In this document: piece after piece, positions 1 to 8,129 of the stretch | Layout: every line of letters begins with the position of its first letter | How positions within the stretch are numbered: position 1 is the first letter of the stretch | Source: Brumicola pallidula DSM 14239 = ACAM 615 | Lineage (GTDB): Bacteria > Pseudomonadota > Gammaproteobacteria > Enterobacterales > Alteromonadaceae | Direction: 5' to 3' | Assembly (NCBI RefSeq): GCF_000428905.1 | Contig: NZ_AUAV01000015.1 | Location: forward strand, 62,001-126,000 | DNA length: 64,000 nucleotides | Position numbers and translations under genes: made by a program | Notes under the pieces: generated by a model | Told to the model about the DNA's origin: nothing | Seen by the model: only the letters and a program-made list of their open reading frames with translations | Databases searched by the model: none

Positions 1-2
1 TT

Positions 3-230
3 GCACACAACCTTGGCTTGAAGGTAGTTGCAGAAGGTGTTGAGCACGAGAATCAGTTAGAAATATTGAAGCGTTACGATTGCGAAATGCTACAAGGTTA
101 CTTGTTTAGCAAGCCTGTAAGTGCCGCCAAATTTGAGCAATTATTAGTGGAAGGTAGAAACATGAAGCATATGTTGGAATCAAGAAAGCCAAGTCCAATA
201 CGCCCAGCTGTTAGGATAGCCAAGAGCTAA
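3..230 (+). CDS. C-terminal end of an EAL-domain protein (partial)
   Basis: The reading frame is open from the first bases of the window and runs to a TAA at 228-230, so the gene begins outside. The fragment carries the last conserved blocks of the EAL c-di-GMP phosphodiesterase fold: the KVVAEGVE block (catalytic Glu) near its start and LQGYLFSKP further on. A basic tail of about 25 residues follows. Upstream domains (GGDEF, PAS or membrane segments) cannot be seen. An active phosphodiesterase is plausible because both visible blocks are intact, but the EAL motif itself is out of view. Confidence 0.85.
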   Translation, partial: AHNLGLKVVAEGVEHENQLEILKRYDCEMLQGYLFSKPVSAAKFEQLLVEGRNMKHMLESRKPSPIRPAVRIAKS

Positions 231-236
231 TTTCCG

Positions 237-454
237 TTACACAAATAATTTAAGGATGTAAGTGACCGCTATCAAAGCCGGTTTTTTGCGCTTCTGTGCG
301 GCTTTAGAGATGATAAACATGGGCAACAACATTGGCCCAATTATCATCCCGCCTAATAACCAGCGTTTTTACCCATCGCATTTTTAACCGCCTCAACATA
401 ATAGTAAACGCTACTTATGAGGGAGCTTATTACTATCATTGAACCCATCAACAT
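237..454 (-). pseudogene. small membrane protein gene with a one-base frameshift
   Basis: On the minus strand an ATG at 454, preceded by a good GGGAG ribosome site, opens a frame for about 30 residues with one hydrophobic segment. It then meets TAG just after an A5 run (366-370). Adding a single A to this run would give KKRWLLGGMIIGP and continue to a TAA at 237 through a second hydrophobic, proline- and glycine-containing segment and a lysine-rich end, about 72 residues in total. The GKKRW...GGxxxGP pattern resembles short inner-membrane proteins common in marine gammaproteobacteria. Function unknown. It may be a real pseudogene or a homopolymer error. The gene converges on the EAL gene. Confidence 0.5.
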
Positions 455-630
455 GACATTGCTCCCGTAAATTGACAAATAGCTGTAATGGCCACAATTT
501 GAATATATATACTGGCGATTGGCTTAGTTTTAACGACTGCCGAAACGAGACTAAAGTATAGCAAACTGCTGAATAAATAAGCTGTAAATTTGCTATATAA
601 TATAAAAAAATAGAGAAAAACTAAAGTGAT

Positions 631-666
631 CCCCGAAAGTTAGATAAAACCTTCGGGGGTTTTTAT
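631..666 (+). terminator. Rho-independent terminator with no gene before it
   Basis: The inverted repeat CCCCGAA (631-637) / TTCGGGG (652-658) is followed by a T tract on the plus strand. The nearest plus-strand gene ends 400 bases upstream, so the terminator may serve a short non-coding transcript. A TATACT -10-like hexamer lies at 508-513 but has no convincing -35. No gene is seen in 455-690 otherwise. On the minus strand it could also aid termination beyond fadJ, although the T-rich stretch there lies further from the stem. Confidence 0.6.
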
Positions 667-690
667 GTGTAACTCGACATATTCACAGAC

Positions 691-2799
691 TTAATAAAAA
701 GTCTTGGCTTCTTTATGCATTGTTAACAATATCTCAGCTGGCTGGTACTTGTCGGAGTAAGTTTCAGTATAATGTTCAAGGCGACCGACCACATGTGCTA
801 GCCCTAAAGTGTCCATATACCTGAAAGGTCCACCTAAAAAGGGTGGAAAACCAATACCAAAAATAGCCCCTATATCGCCATCACGAGGATTTCTAATAAC
901 CTCTTCCTGCAAGCACATTGCCGCTTCATTTAGCATCATCAGCACACAACGTTCTACGACTGTGTCATCTGAGAATTTTTTCTCTGGCTCAACACCAAGC
1001 AATTTATACACTGAATCATCAATATATTTACCTGGCTTCTTGGCTTTGTAGTCGTAAAAACCAGACTTATTCTTCTTACCCTTGCGATCATTTTCCAATA
1101 ACTTATTAAAAGCTTCAGGAGCATTAAAACGCTCACCAAATTGACCTTTTAAAATCGGAATAATCTTAGTACCTACATCAATACCTACTTCGTCGAGCAG
1201 TTTAAATGCCCCAACCGGGAAACCAAACTTAGTCAACGCCCTGTCAATTGAATCAAGTGGTTGGCCTTCTACAGCCATAAAGCCAGCTTCACTCATGTAC
1301 GGAGCGAGAATTCGATTAACGTAAAAGCCAGCTCCATCTTTTACCACAATAGGTGTTTTACCTTGTCGCTTTGCAAATTCAACCGTCGTTGAAATGGTTT
1401 GGTCCGACGTAAGCGCGTGTGGAATAACCTCAGTCAATGGCATTTTATCTACAGGTGAAAAATAATGTAAACCGATTACGTTTTCTGGGCGTTTCGCTTG
1501 GGCCGCAATTTCAGCTATGGGTATAGACGACGTATTAGACGCAAAAACAGTGTTTTCATTACACTGCTCTTCAATATCCGCGACCATCTTTTGCTTCAAT
1601 TCCACATCTTCAAACACAGCTTCAATTACCATGTCGTTTTGTTTGTAACCACTGTAATCGACACAACCGCTCAATAAAGAAAGCTGCTTTTGCATTTCTG
1701 TTTTTAACATAAAACGCTTTTTCACTTTCTTATTTAAAATATCATAGCTGTAGCGTATTGCACCGGCAATGCCGTCAGTGTTTATGTCTTTGATACGCGC
1801 AGGCACTTTTGCTTTTGTAGCTGTGACAAAGGCAATCCCGCCGCCCATCAATCCACCGCCCAACACGCCAATCTTTTTCACTTTAATCGGAGCAACACCT
1901 TCAACACCCGACTCTTTTTTCATGTCGGTTGTTGCAAAGAAAATCTCACGTAATTGTTTTGATTCTGGCGTCATCACTAACTGGCCAAACAAACGGGCTT
2001 CTGCCGCGTAGCCTTTTCGTGGATCATTCGTACCCGCCTCAATACAATCAATAATGTACATAGGCGCAGGGTAATTCCCCAATGTCTTTGCCAAGGTTTG
2101 TTCACGGGCTTTTTTGAACAATATATTACGTCCAAACGAGGTGTTCTCTAGCACTTTCGCCGTCACGTCTTTTTGCAAAATACGTTTGATTATTTTCTTG
2201 TTTGCCATTTCTATAGCAACATCAAGTAATATTGACTGTGGCACCATGTCATCAACAATACCATATTTTTTAGCTTGTGCAGCACGCACAGGCGCGCCAG
2301 TCAGCATCATCTTCATTGCTTGTTGAATGCCAATAAGGGCGGGGAGTCTCTGTGTTCCGCCACTGCCTGGTAGCAAACCAAGCTGAACTTCAGGTAAACC
2401 CAATTGTGTTTTGGGGCTATCGGAACAAACTCGATAATGACAAGCTAATGCTAACTCCAAGCCGCCACCCAAAGCTGGACCGTGAATGGCCGCGACAAAT
2501 GTCTTGTGCATAGCTTGAATGCGATCAAATAATTTCTGACCTGAGGTAGACAACTCTTCAGCTTCATCCGCATCACTACAAGCCGCAAGCATGGTTACGT
2601 CAGCACCAGCAACAAACGAATCTTTTTTACCACTTGCAACAACAACACCAAGTATTGCAGTGTCATTCTCAATTTCATCAAGTATTGCGCTAACTTCATC
2701 ACCAAAGTCGGCCTTGAGAGTATTCATGCTGTCGCCTGGCACATCCATTGTTAATATGGCAATACCGTCGTCTCTTTTGGTTAAGGTAAATGCACCCAT
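691..2799 (-). CDS. fadJ: fatty-acid oxidation complex alpha subunit FadJ
   Basis: A bifunctional enoyl-CoA hydratase / 3-hydroxyacyl-CoA dehydrogenase of about 702 residues, the usual FadJ length. The N-terminal half is the crotonase fold with HGPALGGGLELALACHY (oxyanion hole) and GLPEVQLGLLPGSGGTQRLP. The second half starts with the NAD-binding GVLGGGLMGGGIAF motif and continues through the dehydrogenase signature LHYFSPVDKMPL. I start at ATG 2799 because it overlaps the fadI stop as TAATG, which indicates translational coupling. A longer upstream reading would run into fadI. With FadI it forms the alpha2beta2 beta-oxidation complex in the cytoplasm. Confidence 0.95.
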   Translation of the reverse strand: MGAFTLTKRDDGIAILTMDVPGDSMNTLKADFGDEVSAILDEIENDTAILGVVVASGKKDSFVAGADVTMLAACSDADEAEELSTSGQKLFDRIQAMHKTFVAAIHGPALGGGLELALACHYRVCSDSPKTQLGLPEVQLGLLPGSGGTQRLPALIGIQQAMKMMLTGAPVRAAQAKKYGIVDDMVPQSILLDVAIEMANKKIIKRILQKDVTAKVLENTSFGRNILFKKAREQTLAKTLGNYPAPMYIIDCIEAGTNDPRKGYAAEARLFGQLVMTPESKQLREIFFATTDMKKESGVEGVAPIKVKKIGVLGGGLMGGGIAFVTATKAKVPARIKDINTDGIAGAIRYSYDILNKKVKKRFMLKTEMQKQLSLLSGCVDYSGYKQNDMVIEAVFEDVELKQKMVADIEEQCNENTVFASNTSSIPIAEIAAQAKRPENVIGLHYFSPVDKMPLTEVIPHALTSDQTISTTVEFAKRQGKTPIVVKDGAGFYVNRILAPYMSEAGFMAVEGQPLDSIDRALTKFGFPVGAFKLLDEVGIDVGTKIIPILKGQFGERFNAPEAFNKLLENDRKGKKNKSGFYDYKAKKPGKYIDDSVYKLLGVEPEKKFSDDTVVERCVLMMLNEAAMCLQEEVIRNPRDGDIGAIFGIGFPPFLGGPFRYMDTLGLAHVVGRLEHYTETYSDKYQPAEILLTMHKEAKTFY

Positions 2800-4109
2800 T
2801 ATTCTGTCTCCACTATCATTGCTGCACCTAAGCCACCTGCTGCACATGCAGTCAAAAGACCGGTCCCACCGCCTCGACGGTTAAGTTCATTTAACATTTG
2901 CGTAATCATTCTTGTACCGGTTGCCGCAAAAGGGTGTCCATAGGCTAACGAGCTACCCATGACATTAAATTTGTGCATATCAATTTCGCCAATGGCTTTG
3001 TCTCTGCCCAATTTCTCTTGCGCAAATTTATTACTCCCAAACATTTTTATGTTCGACAACGTTTGCGCTGCAAAGGCTTCATGCATTTCAATTAGGGTGA
3101 GGTCGTTGAGTGTCATGCCTGCGCGCGCTAGCGCGATTGGTGATGCATATGATGGCCCCATTAGCATGTCATCCCATACATCAATAGCGGCAAATGCGTA
3201 GCTCTTCAAGTAACCAATAGGTTTATAACCGAGTGCTTTTGCTTTGCTTTCAGTCATCATAATAATTGCTGAAGCGCCATCAGTAAGAGGGGTTGCATTA
3301 GCAGCCGTTACCGTACCGTGTTTTTTATCAAACACGGGGCGAAGTTTTGCGTAGCTTTCTAGTTTTGAATCGAAACGAACGTTGTTATCGCGTGACACCC
3401 CTTTTTTATATGGTTCAGGATAGGCTGTCATCACTTCGCTATCTAAATTGCCAGCTTCCCAGTTTTGCGCAGCTAGGCTATGCGAACGGTGCGCTAACTC
3501 GTCTTGAGCGGCGCGACTGATGCCATGTTTTTTAGCCATTTGCTCAGCTGTTTGTCCCATTGACAAAGCGGTTGAATATTCGGCAACGGCTGGCGGCACG
3601 GGTAATAAATCTCTTAAACCTAATTTTTTCAGCACCGCCAGTTTTTGACCAAGCGTTTTGGTTTTTTGTAGATCGGTAAGAGCGCGTGCTAGTTTTTTAG
3701 AGACACCAATTGGAGACACTGACGTTGAGTCAGCACCACCCGCAATGCCCACGTCAATATTACCAACAATCATGGATTCAGCAATATTCACCGTAGACTG
3801 AAAACTGGTAGCGCACGCTCGAGACACACTATATGCATCCGTTCGCACATCCATGCCAGTTCCAAGCACGATCTCGCGTGCAATATTGGGCGCTTCCGGC
3901 ATTTGTACAACTTGTCCGTACACCACTTGTTGAATAATCGCAGGGTCAAGATCGTGCTTTAGCATCAACTCATTGACCACCATTTTACCTAAATCAACAG
4001 CAGGAACGCCGTGAAAGTCGGTTGCCATCTTAGCAAATGGAGTGCGCAGTCCAGCAACAATCGCAATTCGATCGCCGTGCTGGGTTTTTAAAACTTGTTT
4101 CTGTGACAT
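2799..4109 (-). CDS. fadI: 3-ketoacyl-CoA thiolase FadI
   Basis: Thiolase of 436 residues, exactly the FadI size class and longer than FadA. Visible landmarks are the nucleophilic Cys in [12 protein letters not shown], the EMHEAFAAQ block, [17 protein letters not shown] and the C-terminal active-site Cys in [13 protein letters not shown]. It cleaves 3-ketoacyl-CoA in the last step of beta-oxidation and is the beta subunit of the FadIJ complex. First gene of a two-gene minus-strand operon with fadJ. A FadR-like palindrome lies about 55-70 bases upstream of the start, suggesting fatty-acid-responsive repression. Confidence 0.96.
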   Translation of the reverse strand: MSQKQVLKTQHGDRIAIVAGLRTPFAKMATDFHGVPAVDLGKMVVNELMLKHDLDPAIIQQVVYGQVVQMPEAPNIAREIVLGTGMDVRTDAYSVSRACATSFQSTVNIAESMIVGNIDVGIAGGADSTSVSPIGVSKKLARALTDLQKTKTLGQKLAVLKKLGLRDLLPVPPAVAEYSTALSMGQTAEQMAKKHGISRAAQDELAHRSHSLAAQNWEAGNLDSEVMTAYPEPYKKGVSRDNNVRFDSKLESYAKLRPVFDKKHGTVTAANATPLTDGASAIIMMTESKAKALGYKPIGYLKSYAFAAIDVWDDMLMGPSYASPIALARAGMTLNDLTLIEMHEAFAAQTLSNIKMFGSNKFAQEKLGRDKAIGEIDMHKFNVMGSSLAYGHPFAATGTRMITQMLNELNRRGGGTGLLTACAAGGLGAAMIVETE

Positions 4110-4162
4110 AGATTATCCTGTGGCTATAAATGAGTTATTGCAAAAACAGCATGGCAATATCT

Positions 4163-4177
4163 TCTGGTCAGACCTCT
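4163..4177. promoter_or_regulatory. candidate FadR operator upstream of fadI
   Basis: TCTGGTCAGACCTCT has the near-palindromic TGGTC-GACC core known for the FadR family regulator of fatty-acid metabolism in gammaproteobacteria. It sits 54-68 bases upstream of the fadI start, where a repressor could block the promoter. The assignment rests on one site and on its position before a fad operon. Confidence 0.5.
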
Positions 4178-4305
4178 AACCGATATTGTGACGGAATAAA
4201 CAGTAAAATTCAAATTTTACACGTGTGTATTGCAAACATTAGCGTTAAAAAAGTCAGTAGAGCACGCAAGTGTTTGTGAAGCTAAGCAATAAAATACAGA
4301 ACCAA

Positions 4306-4319
4306 TCGTAAATTTACGA
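4306..4319. promoter_or_regulatory. perfect 14-bp palindrome in the fadI-moxR divergent region
   Basis: TCGTAAATTTACGA is a perfect inverted repeat. A partial second copy of its half-site (TCGTAAA) begins at 4321. It lies between divergent fadI and moxR, about 140 bases upstream of moxR. This looks like an operator for a dimeric regulator, but no regulator is recognised. The rest of 4110-4461 is promoter-like AT-rich DNA, including short TTTGCGTTT direct repeats near 4373-4391. Confidence 0.35.
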
Positions 4320-4461
4320 GTCGTAAAGTTGAAATTTTGAGATAGATCCACATATAAGACTATCAGAGTTTTTTGCGTTTGCTTTGCGTTTACCACAAAC
4401 AAACATAAAAAAAACACAGAAAAACATAACGGAAGCAGCGTAATAAAGGCTAAAAATAACC

Positions 4462-5418
4462 ATGGCAGTAGAAGAGTTCAAGCAATTACAAGCCCACTTA
4501 AACGCACAAGTTATCGGGCAACCCTCTCTCACTTTGAGTATCCTTATTGCGTTACTAGCAGATGGTCACTTACTTGTTGAAGGCCCCCCAGGACTTGCCA
4601 AAACTAGAGCGGTCAATTCATTGTCTGACGGTATAGAGGCAGACTTCCACAGAGTGCAATTTACACCCGACTTGTTGCCTGCTGATTTAACCGGCACCGA
4701 CATATATCGACCTGAAACCGGCGAGTTCATATTTCAAAAAGGCCCACTATTTCATAATCTAGTGCTAGCTGATGAAATAAACCGTGCGCCAGCGAAGGTT
4801 CAATCGGCCTTACTTGAAGCGATGGCAGAACGCCAAATTACAGTAGGAAATACAACTTACAAGCTATCTGAGTTGTTCTTGGTTATGGCAACACAAAACC
4901 CATTGGAACAAGAAGGCACTTATCCCCTCCCAGAAGCACAACTCGATCGCTTTTTAATGCATGTTGAAATTGACTATCCAGATGCTGAAACTGAATTAGA
5001 AATTTTGCGCCTTACTCGCAGCGAAGCCATAAAAACGGCCAAGCCTATTGTTAAGAGGCTAACTCAAGATGACATAGCCAAGGCCAGAGCTGAAATAATG
5101 AATATCCACCTTGCACCGGCACTAGAGAACTACATTGTACAATTGATTATGGCCACTAGGCGTCCTGAAAACTATGACGCAGAGCTCGCGCAATGGATTG
5201 AATTTGGCGGCAGTCCGCGCGCCACTATAGCGTTAGAGCGTTGTGCTCGTTCGCATGCCTGGCTCAATGGTCGTGATTTTGTCGGTCCAGATGATGTACA
5301 AGCAGTATTGCACAACGTGCTCCGCCATCGCATTATATTAAGTTATCAAGCACAAGCGGAAGGAGTTAATGCGAATGCTGTACTCGATAAAATCGTTAAA
5401 CTTGTTCCTGTTGCATGA
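4462..5418 (+). CDS. MoxR-family AAA+ ATPase
   Basis: An AAA+ ATPase of 318 residues. Walker A appears as GPPGLAKTRAV, Walker B as LVLADEINRAP and sensor 1 as VMATQNPLEQEGTYPLPEAQLDRF, which is diagnostic for MoxR. MoxR proteins act as chaperones that help assemble or activate partner proteins containing von Willebrand A domains. It is the first gene of the MoxR-DUF58-DUF4381-BatA-BatB/C-BatD series, the canonical neighbourhood for this subfamily. The exact client is unknown. Confidence 0.93.
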   Translation: MAVEEFKQLQAHLNAQVIGQPSLTLSILIALLADGHLLVEGPPGLAKTRAVNSLSDGIEADFHRVQFTPDLLPADLTGTDIYRPETGEFIFQKGPLFHNLVLADEINRAPAKVQSALLEAMAERQITVGNTTYKLSELFLVMATQNPLEQEGTYPLPEAQLDRFLMHVEIDYPDAETELEILRLTRSEAIKTAKPIVKRLTQDDIAKARAEIMNIHLAPALENYIVQLIMATRRPENYDAELAQWIEFGGSPRATIALERCARSHAWLNGRDFVGPDDVQAVLHNVLRHRIILSYQAQAEGVNANAVLDKIVKLVPVA

Positions 5419-5471
5419 TTGTAATTGGATTATCTTGGTTACAAATCCTATCCATAAATTGAGAATGATTG

Positions 5472-6479
5472 ATGTCACTCATGTTTAACAACGGCTCTAA
5501 TAATAGCGGTCTTGTGACGGCACAAAACATTCAGCTATGGTTGGCAAAATATAAAACCAATGGCGTTGATATCGGCTTGCCTGAACTATTATGCTACCGC
5601 TCGTTATCGCATTTGCTTAACTTACGTCCGAGTAGAGATATAGCGAGCGCATTGTCTGGTGAAGATCGCTCCAAAATCAAAGGCCGAGGTATGGAATTTG
5701 ATGAGGTGAGGCATTATCAGCCCGGCGATGATATACGTAGCATAGATTGGCGTGTAACTGCACGCACGGGTAAAACCCACACTAAAGTGTTTCGTGAGGA
5801 ACGTGAGAGGCCGATATTCGTGTTTACGGACTTCACTCAATCAATGTACTTCGGTACTGCTTACTTATGTAAATCGGTACAAGCGGCACATCTTGCCGCA
5901 CTAATTACATGGAATGCTATTCAACGCGGCGACAAGGTCGGCGGTTTGATTTTTAATAATACTCAAGATATTGAATTAAAACCAAAAGCTCAAGCAAAGA
6001 ACGCATTAGCATTAATGCAAGCTTTAGTTAATATTCATGAGCCTCGATTTGAATCGGTACAAATAGACGCGCAAGGTATCTTTTTAAAAGCAACTCAACG
6101 CTTGCAACATTTGGCCAAACCAGGCGCTTTAGTTTATTTAATTAGCGATTTTAATGGATTAAATGATGCTTCAATGGCCGTTATTAGCAATATCGCTCGC
6201 CATTGTGAAGTAAAGGCGATTTTAGTTAATGACCCAATGGAAATTGCACTACCCAACTCCGCTTTTCAGCAAACACTCAACATTACTAATGGCGTCGAAC
6301 GCCAGCAGGTCAATTTAGGTGAAGCGGCAACTAACCAAAAGTATCAGTCACAACAAGCAACACACTTTGAGAGTATCAAACAGTCATTTGCTCGATATGC
6401 AATCGCATTGAGAACGGTGTCATCGGCCTACCCTATTGAACAACAACTAAATCAGCGCGATATGGGAGAGCTTTTATGA
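5472..6479 (+). CDS. DUF58 (VWA-like) protein of the Bat operon
   Basis: About 335 residues with the DUF58 signature GRGMEFDEVRHYQPGDDIRSIDWRVTA broken by KVFREERERP, followed by a VWA-like fold with VFTDFTQSM. DUF58 proteins regularly follow MoxR and are thought to interact with it. There are in-frame start options at 5469 (TTG), 5472 (ATG) and 5481 (ATG). None has a strong ribosome site, and I chose the first ATG. The end overlaps the next gene as ATGA. No signal peptide is seen, so it is probably cytoplasmic. Confidence 0.88.
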   Translation: MSLMFNNGSNNSGLVTAQNIQLWLAKYKTNGVDIGLPELLCYRSLSHLLNLRPSRDIASALSGEDRSKIKGRGMEFDEVRHYQPGDDIRSIDWRVTARTGKTHTKVFREERERPIFVFTDFTQSMYFGTAYLCKSVQAAHLAALITWNAIQRGDKVGGLIFNNTQDIELKPKAQAKNALALMQALVNIHEPRFESVQIDAQGIFLKATQRLQHLAKPGALVYLISDFNGLNDASMAVISNIARHCEVKAILVNDPMEIALPNSAFQQTLNITNGVERQQVNLGEAATNQKYQSQQATHFESIKQSFARYAIALRTVSSAYPIEQQLNQRDMGELL

Positions 6480-7084
6480 GTTCTTTTATGGGTTCTTTTA
6501 TGGGTTCTTTTATAAAGAGAATGGCTAGCACCAACAACCCAGCCGACGCGTCATTGGACGCTGCCTTGCAAAGCCTTGCTGACATTAGCCTTGGTCAAAC
6601 ACCCTCGATTTGGCCGCTGGCTTGGGGATGGTGGATTTTAATCTTGCTGGTAATATTCGCAATTGTCGGCATTTATTGGATTGTTGCTCGATATATATCC
6701 AAACATAAAGTTAAGCGCCGGGCCTTAAAGGCAGTGCTAAACATGTCAAATAATGAGCCACACGCATTGTCGGCTCTACATGCTGTCTTGCGCAGTTCAC
6801 TTATGCATTACTTTCCATCGGAAAGTATCAATAGCCTGCAAGGCCCAGCATGGCATGAACTATTGCAATTGAAAGCAAAACCACATAAAAAAGTAGACCA
6901 ACAATGCCTTGCTCAACTGACTCAACTTGAAGCTAGTCTGTACACTAAAGTACCCAGTATCAATGTGGACGATGCTAAACAAGCCGTTTATCTATGGATA
7001 AAACATTGTTTACCACCCTCTACAACAGAATTGATAAAGTCAGAAACCCTCGACACTGACAACAAAGGAGTTCTGCATGTTTGA
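6476..7084 (+). CDS. DUF4381 membrane protein of the Bat operon
   Basis: 202 residues with one strong transmembrane segment (WPLAWGWWILILLVIFAIVG) at about residues 42-64 and a C-terminal soluble domain. This is the DUF4381 arrangement found between DUF58 and BatA genes. The start overlaps the DUF58 stop (ATGA). The first 36 bases are three copies of a 12-bp unit (consensus ATGGGTTCTTTT), each providing an in-frame ATG, so initiation could also occur at 6488 or 6500. The end overlaps batA by 8 bases. Function unknown beyond likely membrane anchoring of the MoxR/VWA system. Confidence 0.8.
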   Translation: MSSFMGSFMGSFIKRMASTNNPADASLDAALQSLADISLGQTPSIWPLAWGWWILILLVIFAIVGIYWIVARYISKHKVKRRALKAVLNMSNNEPHALSALHAVLRSSLMHYFPSESINSLQGPAWHELLQLKAKPHKKVDQQCLAQLTQLEASLYTKVPSINVDDAKQAVYLWIKHCLPPSTTELIKSETLDTDNKGVLHV

Positions 7085-8129
7085 ATTCGCTTGGGTTTGG
7101 GTGCTATCTATACTGCCACTTCCGCTGTTGGTTTATTTTATGTTTCCAAGCAAAGCAACCAGTGAAAGCGCTGCGTTACTGGTACCAAATTACTTAAAAG
7201 TACAAAGCCACTCGACAAAGAGTTTAAAAAGATCAACACCTAGACTATTTTTAGCTACTTTAATATGGTGTTGTTTAGTGCTTGCTGCCGCGAGGCCACA
7301 ATGGCTGGGAGAACCCGTCTCTATTCCAAATGAAGGACGTGATCTGATGATTGCAGTGGATCTTTCAGGGTCAATGAAACAAGATGATATGCGCATAAAT
7401 GGACGCGCTGTAAACCGTCTTGTCATGACTAAATATGTACTTAGAGAATTTATTAAGCGCCGAGTTGGTGACCGCTTAGGATTAATTTTATTTGCTGACA
7501 CCGCTTATCTGCAAGCACCACTAACTTTTGACAGAGATACAGTAAAAACGCTGCTTGATGAATCGGTCTTGGGCTTAGTCGGTGATCGCACTGCTATTGG
7601 CGATGCCATCGGTCTTGCGGTTAAACGTTTTGACGACAAAGAAGAGTCTAATCGAGTCCTGATACTCTTAACCGATGGCAGAAACACCGCCGGTAATATC
7701 ACGCCTGAGCAAGCCAATGAATTAGCTATTGATAAGGGTGTTACTATTTATACCATTGGCTTGGGTGCGGAAGAACAAGAAATTGCCAGTGTTTTTGGTC
7801 GTCGCACGATCAATCCATCACAAGACCTTGACGAGCGCCTTCTTATACAAGTTGCTAGGTCAACGGGTGGCCAATACTTCCGAGCGCGCGATACGCAAGA
7901 ATTAGAAGCAATTTATGAAACCCTTGACCGACTTGAACCTGTCGCAGGTGAAGGACAAAAACTGCGTCCTCTTACTGCACTGTTCTATTTGCCTTTAGGT
8001 ATAGCGCTTATTATAAGCGCACTATATGCTTTATTTTATCTTCTCAAACAGGCTTTTTCAAGCTTACAAAAATCCATCCGTGCTAGCACTCAAAATAATA
8101 TTAATAGCCCAAGCGGAGGCCAGAAATGA
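7077..8129 (+). CDS. BatA-like VWA-domain membrane protein
   Basis: 350 residues: an N-terminal membrane segment, a second hydrophobic segment near residues 55-73, a VWA domain with an intact MIDAS motif (AVDLSGSMKQDD, Thr and Asp residues following), and a C-terminal membrane segment (ALFYLPLGIALIISALYALFY). This is the Aerotolerance BatA layout, with the VWA domain on the periplasmic side. A strong AAAGGAG site six bases before ATG 7077 supports the start. It overlaps the genes on both sides. Likely works with MoxR and BatB in envelope stress tolerance, inferred from the family. Confidence 0.9.
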   Translation: MFEFAWVWVLSILPLPLLVYFMFPSKATSESAALLVPNYLKVQSHSTKSLKRSTPRLFLATLIWCCLVLAAARPQWLGEPVSIPNEGRDLMIAVDLSGSMKQDDMRINGRAVNRLVMTKYVLREFIKRRVGDRLGLILFADTAYLQAPLTFDRDTVKTLLDESVLGLVGDRTAIGDAIGLAVKRFDDKEESNRVLILLTDGRNTAGNITPEQANELAIDKGVTIYTIGLGAEEQEIASVFGRRTINPSQDLDERLLIQVARSTGGQYFRARDTQELEAIYETLDRLEPVAGEGQKLRPLTALFYLPLGIALIISALYALFYLLKQAFSSLQKSIRASTQNNINSPSGGQK

